A stretch of DNA of 64,000 bases from the NCBI GenBank assembly GCA_011037195.1, contig JAAEAF010001967.1, forward strand, positions 1-64,000, given 5' to 3'. The position numbers were made by a program, and so were the translations under genes. Source of the DNA: Triatoma infestans (taxonomy: Eukaryota > Arthropoda > Insecta > Hemiptera > Reduviidae). The notes under the pieces are model-generated. The model did no database searches, had not been told where the DNA came from, and saw only the letters and a list, made by a program, of their open reading frames with translations. Below, in pieces: positions 35,173 to 46,814 of this stretch. Numbering within the stretch: the first letter of the stretch is position 1; each line of letters begins with the position of its first letter.

Positions 35173-35525
35173 AGGTTTAAGTGCATTTTTCTATCAGTTT
35201 TTCGCGTAAGTAGCATTCCTCAAGGCATTTAAAGAGCATTACATACAATGTATAAAAGAAGATAGCACAAGGCCAATGAGGTCTAAGTTGCAATGAATTT
35301 GGCCTGAATGTACTATTCTTCTATACGTTCAAATTTAACATTTTATCTACTTTGAAAAAACTTGGCCACGCTATTAATTTAAAATATCTATTTTTAAATA
35401 GACTTCCTGGTAATAAAAAATAAAATAAAATTTATTCTGACAAAGTTTTTAGCGTTTAGTTTATATTGACCATTTTTCGGCCGCTACATTATACTCGTTC
35501 AGAAAAACAAAATATTCAATTTTTC

Positions 35526-35563
35526 ACCGACGTTTCGGCAAATTTATTGTCTTTTTCCACGGT
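35526..35563 (-). ncRNA. Degenerate hammerhead-like motif
   Basis: Minus strand: ACCG, TGG, AAAAAGACAA, TAAATTTG, CCGAAACGT, CGGT. ACCG and CGGT can pair as helix I; RCAA...TTTGCC can form helix II before GAAAC. The CUGANGA box is lost (GGAAAAA), so at most this is a relic of the same motif class. Confidence 0.28.
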
Positions 35564-35639
35564 ATAAATTTTTTTCCTAGAAATGATTGAAATCCATTAA
35601 TAACCGTAAATACGCGAGGTCCCTTGAGTCAGAAAACGT

Positions 35640-35649
35640 GGTTGTTAGG

Positions 35650-35691
<42 letters not shown>

Positions 35692-36150
35692 TGTGTGATA
35701 TGGCCAGCATAACTCAAAAACGAAAAATCACAGAGAAAGCTGAAACTCAGTATTTCGTTTATGTATTTCTACAGGAAATAGCGACAGTAAGGTTTTGGTC
35801 AAAATCGGTAAACCGGATGTATCAACTTTACTGAATAGATTTTTCAGTTTGTTCAATTTTCTCGAAAATGGTTCCAGTGATTTTCTTCAAACTTTGTATA
35901 TGAACAAAATGAGAGTTACAGCTTCCATTTGTAACAGTTTTCCGGAAAAATACTTGTTGCGGAGGGTACTGATTGGAGGGGTGATTTTTACGCTTTCCTC
36001 TAAAGTGCCACTTCAATATAATGTATTATACAATTCTGTCGACATATAAAATATAATTCAGAATTTAATTTATTGGTAAAATTCTCGAGTTTGAAGAAAA
36101 TCTGCTTACTGGAAGTATTACTTTTATAAATTATATTTCAGCACAAATAA
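35640..36150 (-). mobile_element. Dominant repeat family, copy in opposite orientation
   Basis: On the plus strand the (GT)n tract (35652-35698) precedes GGCCAGCATAACTCAAAAACG, TTTTGGTCAAAATCGGTAAACC, TTTCTCGAAAATGGTTCCAG and TTCTTCAAACTTTGTATATG, i.e. the family read on the minus strand. A second module (CTAAAGTGCCACTTCAATAT, then TGAAGAAAATCTGCTTACTGG) follows. The 3' hairpin is not seen left of the microsatellite. Confidence 0.82.
35652..35698 (+). repeat. (GT)n microsatellite
   Basis: About 23 units with one interruption. It occupies the position of the (CA)n in the minus-strand repeat copy. Confidence 0.95.
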
Positions 36151-36660
36151 AAATTTTCAGTTATACATGAAATATGTAACTCAAACAAATAAATAATAAA
36201 TCATAAATATACCAGTTTTCTTTTTTATGCCAGAAAGAACACTGTTAACACAGAAGAATATAATGTGATGTGATTATAGAATTAGAGTTGCCCTACACAT
36301 ATATTGAAATAATGCTGACGGAAAATACTGAAATAATTGAATTAATAAAAACTTTAGGGCCAAAAGTTACCAAGTCTAACTTGATTTTCCTTTTAATAAC
36401 AATATACAACCATGGAAAAAGTTTGCAGTCTATTTAGGGAAAAAGATCTGACCTTTTACACTACTATTTCTTTATTTTCCTTTTATCGCCCCCACAAACA
36501 TGCAATTAAATTACGCTATACAATACATCATTCGCAAACAGCTTCCATTATAACTTCATTCACTGCCAGGCTTCTACCATAACAAGAGAGGAAAAACCCC
36601 TTTCTCACGTATACAATGTTCCATAAAAAAGGAAAATTGTTTTTCTCTTTAACGCGCGCT
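36151..36660. other. Unassigned AT-rich sequence
   Basis: No gene or repeat class recognised. Confidence 0.4.
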
Positions 36661-36669
36661 ACCAAAAAA

Positions 36670-37095
36670 AAAACGTTCTGGCGTGAACCACTCACATGAC
36701 TTCCTCACTTATTGCTGTTAATACAATCATATATTAAATGGTAACTTTTTTTTAAACTTTGATTCACACCATTTGTTCTAATCTAAATATAGAGTTTGTG
36801 GTGATAGCGGTGGGGGACAAATACCCACTCAGCAGATAGTACATTATTGTCTAGAAGAAAGCGTCAATAACACTGAAACTAACATTTGAAATATAATGGC
36901 CATAAATTTCGCAGAACTACTTAAAATTAATTTTTACGAAAAATGTTGCAAATAAAAGTGATTGGTTTTATTTCTACATTTATTAGCATTCCACGTTTAT
37001 AGGAAACTTTTAGAAAATGCTTATTCGTAAGGTCACATCATCTGGTTAACCGATTTTCCTTAAAATTTAAAATACTAAATAAACAATCTACAATT
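36670..37095 (+). mobile_element. Dominant repeat family, B-type 5' part
   Basis: Starts GTTCTGGCGTGAACCACTCA (36676 on), then the B-type text AATATAGAGTTTGTGGTGATAG, TCTAGAAGAAAGCGTCAATA and GTTGCAAATAAAAGTGATTGG, and an eroded CATCTGGTTAACCGATTTTC module near 37028. The 3' half is missing. Confidence 0.8.
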
Positions 37096-37403
37096 ATTCT
37101 AAATTACACTATTTTTAATATATATCTTACAATAATATGTATGTGATTGGATCCATAGAATGTAATGAAGTGGCGCACTTTTGAGGAAGTGGCGGCACTC
37201 GTCAAAAATAAATTTTCTCCTGGTCAAATTACATCGTATCATGAATACAAAGATTATTTGCAATCAAAATAGTCAAAAGCCAGCAAACAAATATCTTTCG
37301 ATGAAGTGTGCGTCTTAGCTACCCATTGATTTAAAAATTAACCACATCTGTGACCACTCTTTGGGATGCAAAGAGGTCATTTAATAAAAGGAGAATATGA
37401 TAA

Positions 37404-38150
37404 ACAGTCGATTACAGAGATTGGATTCATCCAAGTGATGTATCCGTAATAATTAATCTACCTTATAAAAAGTCTCTGGATGTTGAAGAAGCGCGCTACA
37501 GGATATTTACAGATGGTAGCAAGAATGGTGAAGGAGTAGGCAGTGCTATTGTAGTCTATAAGAATAAAGATAAAATTTATTCGAATAAATATCGATTAGA
37601 CAAATTCTATAGCAATAATCAAGCAGAAGAACTCGCAATCCTTAAGGCACTCGAGTGGTTTAAAGAGAACTACATCCAATGCCAAGATAGTTTCAAGAAT
37701 ACCGATTCCAAGAAGCAAATTTATACAAGAAAATAACATAGAAATATTAAGTAAATTTGTAAATAACATCAATTTAGTACAATTAAATAATTAATAAACT
37801 TTTCATCTTATCTGCACATATTGTCACTGTTAATTTCTTCATATTGTTTGTAAAATCATTATTATTATTGTTTTACTCACATTACTCATTAATCAGATTA
37901 CTCACATACTATTACTGTTTTTTGTTGAAATTGCATTCATTATCTGTCATCTGAAATTATTTAATTTTCTTTTGTTAATCTGTGTATATATCATTAGATA
38001 AAGTTCATACTAATGTACTTTATTACATGTAGTAAAGTGCATTAGTATAAGTGTAAAGTGTGTACAAGTGTACGATTGTAAAGTGGAAAATGAACTCCCC
38101 AATGGTAGGGTTACTACCAAAAGGAACCAAATAAAAAAAATAAAAATTCA
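37404..38150 (+). pseudogene. LINE remnant: RNase H domain joined to 3' UTR
   Basis: A frame from 37404 to the stop at 37734-37736 (110 codons, no ATG start) contains YRIFTDGSKNGEGVGSAIVV with the first catalytic Asp of RNase H, then NNQAEELAILKALEWF with the catalytic Glu. The next motif, normally around a DS-Q/A Asp, is gone, and the frame ends in unrelated residues (NTDSKKQIYTRK), so an internal deletion is likely. AT-rich sequence follows, and from about 38090 the text CTCCCCAATGGTAGGGTTAC, AAAAGGAACC and an A-rich run looks like a LINE 3' end. An RNase H of this kind is found in I/R1-type ORF2 proteins; the clade is inferred. A TAA at 37401 closes the frame upstream. Confidence 0.75.
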
Positions 38151-38164
38151 TCGTATTAGTAGAT

Positions 38165-38300
38165 GCTTACGTTTATAGAGAAAGAATATGAAGTTTAAAG
38201 AAAATTAATGGAGCAATTTTTGAGAAAATCGGAAGGAAGTAAAAAAAAAAAAATTAGTAATGCCGTAATGGTTGATGATTCTGATCGAAACCTCCAAGAT
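38165..38300 (+). mobile_element. Dominant repeat family, fragment
   Basis: TATGAAGTTTAAAGAAAATTAATGGAGC-type text (38187 on, in part), TTTTTGAGAAAATCGG and a GTAATGGTTGATGATTCTG piece match the family's internal block. Confidence 0.55.
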
Positions 38301-41300
38301 ATTTATAACTCCAAAACTAATTATAACAGATAGTATGTGAAAAGTGAAGATCGATATTGAGTTTAGCAAGGATAATAAGCGTATGCGAATATTAAATTAA
38401 CGCCTCCTTATATTCTTATTGCAATTAACAAGCCACTCACTTACATAATCTAGCAATAATAGATGGATAGAGATATCAGTTATATCATAATGGATGCTGC
38501 GTGGAAGATTAAGTTAAACTGAAAATCACAGACACCAATACTACTAGGACATGTTAGCTATATAGATGCATAGACAAGGCAAAGCTCACTTTAGTAAATA
38601 GTACTCCATACACATGTGAGAGTAATTGCAATTAATTGCATACAACTAAAACTAATTGATCTATTTAAGATTAATTAAATCAAATGGTGATGTAAGCGGA
38701 TTGACGTCAGAGACGTTTGAGTACAATCCAATGTGCAATAATAATAATATACACTTCCATTGCACACATCTCTGTACAATCTTTAGAAGGAAGACTAACG
38801 GAATAAGGAAAACTGACGAATTTATTTGCACATTTTTGTTTGCATTTAATTTATTAAATAATTGCCACCATACAATGTGCCTTCAAGAATAACTTCCATT
38901 AAGCATTAACATCTCCGTCACGCTCAATGCAATGTAGTGATGAATAAGCTTCAACTTAGACAGCCAAGCTCCCACCTAGAACCCCCCCCCCCCCACAAAG
39001 CGATGATGGAAAATGAAGTAAAAAGTCTGTAAATTTTAATGCTACCATACTACATCACACTACGCACATCATTACTCTTCTCTCGATCACTCTATCTACA
39101 TTTACTCGCTTGTGTTTTTTGTGAGAACCCGTGTCAGTAAGTGGCTTGTCCTCATTTTACCATTCATCAATCTTCTTGCTGCTAACCATTGTAATGAATT
39201 CCTCCTATCATTATTCCCACAAATTGCAATTTTTCGTTTATCCTATCCGTGAAAAATGTTTAACCATAACCTCATCAAAATTACTTTTGTTTTTTTTATT
39301 GTTGACGCTAGTTTTTTTAGTCATTTCATAACTATACTCACTGTTTCTGTCATGAAATGTAATTATCCAGTACTGTAATTACCTGAAACAAAGCAAAACA
39401 AAAATTAAAAGAATTTAAAAACATAATATTAATTAAAGAAATCAGCTGATTAGTAAATGTTGTAGGTATGTAAAAGAAAGTAGTCGTTATTTATTCCTTG
39501 CAAACTTTGGAAACTCAAAGAATGTAATAAATAGGATGGGAAGTGTTGAACACACCAATTGAACTAATTATTCACCCTAAATAAAATGAATGTAAATACA
39601 TTCGATTAAGAATGCACTTAGGTTTCATGTTTGTTTTTTGTTTTTTTTTAACCCTAAGTAATCGTCAAATCGCTACCTGATGAAATAGTTGGGCAATTAG
39701 TTCAAAAATTCACTCAATAATTCAAATATATTCTCTTCGAGACAATGCAGATTTAAAAACTAAAGAGTCAGAGAGAAATGGGTAAATTTTGCCACCTATA
39801 TGCCAACGTTAAAATGCAAACTAAACTCATGAACACTCGCACTGAGCTACACAAAATACCTGAGAGATTGTGCAGGTGTCTGGAGGCTTATCATACCTAT
39901 ACGATGCAAATTCTAGCTCCTAAAAAATATACACACTAAATTCTATACAAATTTTGAACAACCCGATTTACATTGAGATCGCGCCAATGGCTTGTTGTTA
40001 TAAACCGATGTTTCACCCATACTGCAACCGGCTTCTTGAGACTGGTGTCACCTCTATTGTTTACACAACACTCCGATCTTGAATACTATATCTATCTTGG
40101 TAATTCTGAAAAAAAAAATCAAGATAACATTTGAATCAGTGTAAAAATACCTCCATAGTATCCTACACGGAAGTCCAGTACTGCCGAATCTGCATTAGCT
40201 TTGCAAACATATAAGCTACCGCAATTTTTGTCACTTTATTCTTCTTAAATCATGCCGATGGCTCGTCTGTAAGCCTAAATTTCCCGCATTCTGAAGAGAG
40301 TTCAGGAATTCTTCATTCTATTCATTCACACAAGTTTCCATTCATCATATAGATTAACATAAACTGTTCCACCAAAAACCGATGAATACATTTAGTAGAA
40401 TATTATTTAAAACAATACATTTCATCCACCAAACAAAATTAAACCAAATTGAATCCATTTAGATTTCCTGCATAAACACGGAAATAGTTATCATATTTTG
40501 ATGCTTGTTTGCCATTTTGTTAATAATTAATTCTCTCTGGATTGTTTAATTTTCCAGATATAATGAGAAGCTGATGATGATGATTTTATCAGAGATAAAC
40601 ATTTACTAAATCATATATTACATTTTAAACGAATAAACGATATAGTATATTTTAACAATTTTGAATAATTTGAATAATTTTACAATTTAGTAAAATGAAA
40701 TTCGAAATACAAACAGTATCCAACCATTGAAAATTATTTCCTAATAGCGTTGAAATAGAATTTTGAACACTTGATTTAGAAATTATTATCGATTGAATAT
40801 AGAACAACTGGTTTACATAATATAAACAAACATGAAATTGCACTTCATTTCTGGGTACACATTGATATTCTATTGCATTTATATTGCATTCAATTTTATT
40901 CATAAAGATGGATTTTTATTGTTAATATTCCTGTTTGTTTTTAGATGCAGATTTGTGTGTGTGGGTGTGGGTGTGTGTGTCTTGTATTATTCCATGTTTT
41001 AAGGAATTGTTCTGATTCCTTTGTTAATAATTTGTTAAATTTTTTATCAAAAGAAATAAAGAAAAAGACTAAGAATTGTGCAGAGCTAAATCATCTATTT
41101 TGAACCCTTCCCCCCTTGCATCTGATACGAAGTTTTCTGTTAAAATTCATCAAAAAAAAAGTGTGAATTTGTTGAAATTTTTGTGTTTTATTTTAAAAAA
41201 AAAAAACCTCAAAAATAACTCCCCCACTATCAACATACTTAAATGGCTAATTCTTTTATTTGACACATTTTCCCTGGAGAATTGATTTTTTTTTGGAAGA

Positions 41301-41510
41301 TCCCGAAGGAGATGCAATCTTTTAGTTTTCTTGTCTCTTTAGCAAAATAGTTCTACTTCCTTTAAACGTCAACTGGATCTGTCAATTTTAATAATTGTTT
41401 GAGGCGCTATCTTCTGAACTACAATCAAATCACATTCCATTATATTTGTCAATTAAACTTTCGTCAAAAATTCCATAGTTGTCAATTTTATAACTAACTT
41501 AATTGCAATA
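38301..41510. other. Unassigned AT-rich sequence
   Basis: 3.2 kb without recognisable gene or repeat class except the weak motif at 40003. A C run is at about 38982-38995 and a GT-rich run near 40955-40980. Short frames are treated as chance. Confidence 0.4.
40003..40046 (-). ncRNA. Degenerate hammerhead-like motif
   Basis: Minus strand: ACCAGT, CTCAAGA (one change from CUGANGA), one extra A, GCCG...GGGT around a GTTGCAGTAT loop, GAAACAT, CGGT. ACC and GGT flank it as a short helix I. Helix II has a mismatch. Confidence 0.3.
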
Positions 41511-41519
41511 AATAAAAAA

Positions 41520-42203
41520 TCTGGTGTGAAACAATCACACAACTTTCTCTTACTCCAGTTCTCAAAATTATAATTGACAAATTTTATAATTTGTGTACCA
41601 AATTTACTGCAATTCGACGAATTCTGAAAAAAACTGTTCAATAATTTTTAATCGCACTTCCGGTTAACTAATTTCCTTGAAACTCAGAATTTTAGCCATC
41701 CGTTTATTTCTAATTAATTTTATTTGGATGATAGAATTGTATAATCAACTATGATAGTACTTTAAAGAAAAACACACCCCACCCATCCCCTAAAAGTGCC
41801 ATTAAATGAATTTTCCTAGATAAATGTTTTAAATAAAAGTTGTAGCTCGTTGTTGTGTAGTTGGTATAACAAAGTTTAAAGAAAATCGTCGGAGCCATTT
41901 TTTATAAAAACGCAAAAAATTAAACAAAACAACTAGTAAAGTGGTACTTCCGGTTGAGGAATTTTGACAGATGACCCAGTGTCAGAGCCATGGTGATACC
42001 TAAACGGAATATCAAGTTTCAACTTTCAGGGGTTTTTCATTTTTGAGCTATGCTGTTCACGTACACACACAGAGACCATTTGCTGGAAACCACTTTTCTG
42101 GACTCAGGAGACGTCAAAATGGATATTTCCGGTGAAAACTCGATATCGAAAATTTGACACGATTACATACAATACTTCCTCTTACTAGGAGTAAGAGAAA
42201 GTA
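41520..42203 (+). mobile_element. Dominant repeat family, full-length A-type copy
   Basis: Begins TCTGGTGTGAAACAATCACAC. The subterminal repeat ACTTTCTCTTACTCC is at 41542-41556 and its exact complement GGAGTAAGAGAAAGT at 42188-42202. A module with CGCACTTCCGGTTAACTAAT is at about 41650, a second GGTACTTCCGGTTGAGGAA at 41944, the CCATGGTGATACC block at 41989, a short (CA) run at 42064, and GATATTTCCGGTGAAAAC at 42122. CTCTTAC-TAGGA-GTAAGAG forms a 7-bp 3' hairpin, followed by an A-rich tail. No frame of note. A reference copy for the family. Confidence 0.9.
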
Positions 42204-42278
42204 AAAAAAGAACTGTGAGTGAGTGCCTTACATCATTGGTTTTATTTTTTTAATTATATCATCACACAAATTTATTAA

Positions 42279-42551
42279 ATGCAGTTTTTTCCTCCCACAC
42301 CATTCGGGCGGTCCCTGAGCTTGCGCTCACACCCGCCCAGAAAAGCCATCGACTTCAGAAAGAGAAGGAGGAAAAGAGCTAAAGAATTCCTGCCCTCCCT
42401 CCCTCCTCCGCCAACCCAACTAAGCAACGCGGAAACAAGCTATGCAAAGGTACATGGTACATACTCGCTTCAGCGTTACATTCTAAAATGCAGTTTATTT
42501 TTAGGAATTCATTTCCATAAAACTTACATTAATATTTTAATAAAGCAATAA
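42279..42551 (+). other. Unassigned 90-codon frame in a less AT-rich patch
   Basis: The frame has a true ATG and its first half lies in C-rich sequence (42285-42430), encoding a Pro- and Arg-rich stretch; the second half falls in AT-rich DNA. No motif, signal peptide or family is recognisable. It may be chance; the base composition change at 42290 is the only reason to list it. Confidence 0.15.
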
Positions 42552-42884
42552 GGAGTTGTTGTAAGTAAATTACACCAATTTTTCAGCCGATGTGACAAAA
42601 AGATATATTAACATCATCAAGTGCTTCGGTGATAACAAATCACTTAGTGAAACATAAACAAAATGATAAGACAGTGTGGTAGGGAAAAAAATATGGCGCT
42701 GATGATATCACTTTTTTGCACCCCTTGTTTGGCAGAAGGCGGGTCTTAAAACAATATAGCTTCTAAACTTCTTCAAGGAAAGTAGATTTATCTTGTTGAA
42801 ATGGGCTATATGTATAGCATATAAGATAATCAGTTTCAATCAAACATTCGAGAAGTTTGAACTTAGAATAACTCATTTTTTTTT

Positions 42885-43812
42885 TTTCCCCGAAAAAATA
42901 TATGAATGAGAAACTCTTACACCTTTCTTTCTTTTATTGCAGTTAATACAATTAAATAGAAAATGACTAATTTTCTTGAAACTTCAAAATTAATTCGTCT
43001 CTAACCTGCCAGGGACTAGTCCCCATAAATTACACTACAGTCCAGAATAGAGAGCCAATAACATTGAACCTATCCCATATAATTTGAAATTAAACGCCAT
43101 CAATTCCAGAGCATTAACTAAAATAAATTTTTATTGTAAAAATGTTATAAATAATAGTGATTGGTTTAAAACTGTCCAGTTAGCGGAATAAAGGAAATCA
43201 TTATAGTGCTTTTTCGAGAAAATGCGAAAAACCAACTCAAAAACGTATTCTATAGCGGTCGCACTAATAGTTAACCGATTTCCTTCAAATATAGAATTAT
43301 ATACCAGTGGTACTAATGTATATTAATATTCTATCAACGGTGGTCTAACCATACATTGCCTTACAGTGTTACTTGGAAGGAAAATAATAACGCTACTACT
43401 CGTATTTCATCAAAACCCCAAATAAATTAATTTTCCAGCGCAAATGTTTCAAATAAAGAGATGCTATTTATGTATGTACTATGTGGACAGTATATGAAGT
43501 TTCAAGCAAATCGTTGAAGCGATTTTCGAAGAAATCCCCCAAAAACCAAGACAAAAATCAGTTCTGGTGCCCCACAAACCATCACGCCAGTGAGGTGGCA
43601 GTAACTAAACGGAGTACCAAGTTTGAGCTTTTTGCGATATTTTGATTTTGAAATATTTGGTTGAAAACCACACACACACACAGAAAGAGAATTCAATAAA
43701 AACAATTTTTCGTACTTAGGAGACTTCAAAACATATATTTCCGTTGAAAACTCGATATCGAAAATATGACCCGATCGCAATACTTCCTCTTACTAGAGGG
43801 AATAACAGAAAG
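42885..43812 (+). mobile_element. Dominant repeat family, B-type copy
   Basis: Decayed start GAGAAACTCTTACACC, B-type text CAATAACATTGAACCTATCC and TTGAAATTAAACGCCATC, two internal modules (near 43210 and 43500), CACACACACACAG at 43669-43681, TATATTTCCGTTGAAAAC, and the 3' end CTCTTACTAGAGGGAATAAC with AGAAAGT. Directly followed by the A-type copy at 43830. Confidence 0.83.
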
Positions 43813-43829
43813 TAAAATAAAATTAAAAA

Positions 43830-44386
43830 TCTGGTGTGAAACACTCACACAACTTTCTCTTACTCCAGTTCTTCAAATTATAATTGACAGCTTTTATAGT
43901 TTGTGTATCAAATTTAATGAGATTCGACGAAAACTGAAAAAATGTTCAGTAAAAGCGCACTTCCGGTTTACTAATTTTCTTGAAACTCGGAATTTTGGCC
44001 ATGTATTTATTTCTAATTAATTTTGTTTGGATGATAGAATTGTATAATGAACTGTGATAGCACTTTAGAAAAAAAAAGTAAAAACCCCACCTCTCCCCTA
44101 AAAGTGCCCTTAAATGAATTTTCCCAGAGAAATGTTTCAAATAAAAGTTGTAGATCTTTGCACGTTTAGTTTATATACGAAGTTTCAAGAAAATCGTCGA
44201 AGTCATTGTGGAGAAAATCGCAAAAAAGTAAAAAATCCAACTAGTAAAGTGGTACTTTTAACAGATATCGGTTGAGGAATTTTAACAGATATCGTACTGT
44301 CAGATCTCATGGTGATAGCTAAACGGAATATCAAGTTTCAAATCTTTCTACGGTTTTTTTCGAATTTTTTGAGTATGCTGTTACAC

Positions 44387-44419
<33 letters not shown>

Positions 44420-44546
44420 AACAGACCATTTGATAAAAACCATTTTTTTTGGACTCAGGGGACCTCAAAACGGATATTTCCGGTGAAAACTCGATATCGA
44501 AAATTTGACACGATTATAATACTTCCTACTAGGAGTAAGAGAAAGT
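43830..44546 (+). mobile_element. Dominant repeat family, full-length A-type copy
   Basis: Begins TCTGGTGTGAAACACTCACAC. Subterminal inverted repeats are exact (43852-43866 and 44532-44546). Contains GCGCACTTCCGGTTTAC at 43956, a (CA)n at 44383-44420, and a 3' hairpin CTACTAGGAGTAAG. A short duplicated phrase (TTTTAACAGATATCG, about 44256-44295) is private to this copy. It sits a few bases after the tail of the preceding B-type copy. Confidence 0.9.
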
Positions 44547-44887
44547 AAAAAAAAAAAAAAATTTATAGCTTGAACAAAAAAAGTAAAATGATTTTTTTTA
44601 AACAGAAAATTCCAAGGATTGAACAATAAGGGGGAATGCCGACATCATCATATATGATCGTAATACTATCAATCAAAAGTTCGATATCTTGTTATTATCG
44701 CAGTTACTTCAATCTACACCATATATCCTGTCAACTCTATATGTTTGATGAATATTTTAATTAAACACCTGGTATTTATCAAAATTCCAGATAATGTTTC
44801 AATACTTTAACCCTCGACACTTCAATATGTGCTTCTTATCCACTCCAATCAAACACAAAGATATAATATTTATAATTTAAAAAAAAA

Positions 44888-45637
44888 TCTAGCGTGAAAC
44901 ACTTAAATGACTTTATAGATGTGATGGTGGAGATCAATCTCTTAGCCAGGTAGTAGTAGAAGTGATTACATTGCAATCTAGAAGAGAGTGCCAATAATAT
45001 TGAACCAACCTCATATAACATTTGAAATTTAAGCTAAGAATTCCGTAAAACTACCATAAAATCTGTTATATCGTAATAAACTAACAAATAAAAGTCGAGG
45101 TTTTTATCTTCGAATGTAACTACAATCTTTGGCATTCTAAGTTTAAAGGAAATCGTTACGTTGTTTTCGAGAAAGTTCCCAAAACACTCGAAACTATTCT
45201 GTAAAGTCCCACTTCCTGTTAATTGATTTTATTCAAATTTGAAATTCTAGCAATGCTCGTAATGTATGTATATTAATATTATGCATGTATTAAAGTGATA
45301 CTTTAGAAGGAAGCTTAACTTACTAGGCCCCAGGAACCCGCAAAAAATCAATTTTCCTGGGAATATGTTGCAAATGAAAGTGACAGTATTTATAATCTGT
45401 AGCTAGCATACGAACTTGAAACAACATCCTTTTGAGCAGTTTTCGAGAAAATCGCATTCAGAAAAATTCGCGAAAGAAAAAACATTCAGAAAAATTACAC
45501 TTCCGGTTGATGGATTTTGTCCGAAACCTTCAAGTCAGATGCGGTGGTAGTACCTAAACGAAAAAACAAGTTTGAGCTTATTGCGATTTTTCGTTATAGA
45601 GATATTTTGTTCTCTCAATCACACACACACACACACA

Positions 45638-45669
<32 letters not shown>

Positions 45670-45790
45670 GACCCATTTCTAAAAATTTGTTTCAGTTTTT
45701 CGGACTCAAGGGACCTCAAAAGATGTATTTCTGGTGGAAACTCAATTTCAAAAATTTGACAAGATTCCTGTTACTCTTAGTAAGCACTAA
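44888..45790 (+). mobile_element. Dominant repeat family, full B-type copy
   Basis: Begins TCTAGCGTGAAACACTTAAA. B-type text GAGTGCCAATAATATTGAAC (44979 on), two modules with CCCACTTCCTGTTAATTG and ACACTTCCGGTTGATGG, GATGCGGTGGTAGTACC, a compound (CA)n/(CT)n/(CA)n tract (45619-45669), and a diverged 3' end ACTCTTAGTAAG. Confidence 0.87.
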
Positions 45791-46800
45791 AGCACTAATA
45801 ACCTATAAAAATACTATACAAAGCTAAATTTTGTTCTACCATCACCTTCATATTAAGCGTAATAAAAGTTAACTATGGACGTAACAACAAAAACAAACAA
45901 AAAAATTAACTAACCCATTGACAATTAGATAGTTTATTCATCATTAACATACAAAGTTCCTAAGTCATTAGAAGTGGAGAGAGTGATAATGGATGAATGA
46001 TATTATTAATAGTGTACAGTATGACATCATCACTAGAAAGTTTATGTTACAATCAATGACGTTTTTTAACATTACAACTCTCCAAATAGTAGTAGTATAC
46101 GTACATACACTACTATATAATACATAGAGTGCTATCTATAAAAAGAATCTAAATATGTAATGATTTATAGATTTATCTAATATATATATATATATATATT
46201 CACGTCCTGCAATCATTAAATAACTTTCATTTTGCTATTAAATATGATAATTATATATTGTACAAATTACATGTATTATATAAATAATGTATGACGAATA
46301 ACTATATTATAATTGTAATTTATATAAGTTGGCTGACAAGTAAGAGATCATTTAGTAATTTAGAAAGTGAGTAAGCTATCATTTAGTAATTGGATTCGTA
46401 GAGTTATCAGTTGTTTGTTAACTACTGCTATTAATGTGGATATACGAATTCACTTTAGAAGTCCAGTAAGATTCAAAGGATCATAGTTTTGCAATCGTCA
46501 ACAGTTGTCAGAAACTTCGTAAATGTTTTTAATTTGTGAGGTGGGGGACAAAATAGCTCAATGATTTTAATTGTTTATCATTTTTAAAATTTGGAGGTGT
46601 GAAAAATATGGAAGTGGTTATTGAATAGGAAAATTTGCCTAGAAGAAGAATTCCAGCATCATTCAATAGGCTGTTTAATGCCTTTGTATCAATGTTCCTC
46701 TTTGAGAAACGTTGTCATTACAAGAATAAATAAAGCAGTTTTAATAATATGCCTGTTGCACTGATCACAATGCAACTCATTTCAGTTTAACTTGATTGGA
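45791..46800. other. Unassigned AT-rich sequence
   Basis: Contains a (TA)n run at about 46181-46198. No gene or element recognised. Confidence 0.4.
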
Positions 46801-46814
46801 AAAAAGTCAGTTTC

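Noticed and set aside
42279..42551. 90-codon ATG frame as a real gene
   Set aside because: No motif or family, and the second half is ordinary AT-rich DNA; listed only as an unassigned frame.
41520..45790. CRISPR-like or satellite array because of repeated modules
   Set aside because: Units are hundreds of bases long, diverged, and have transposon-like ends; the window is eukaryotic.
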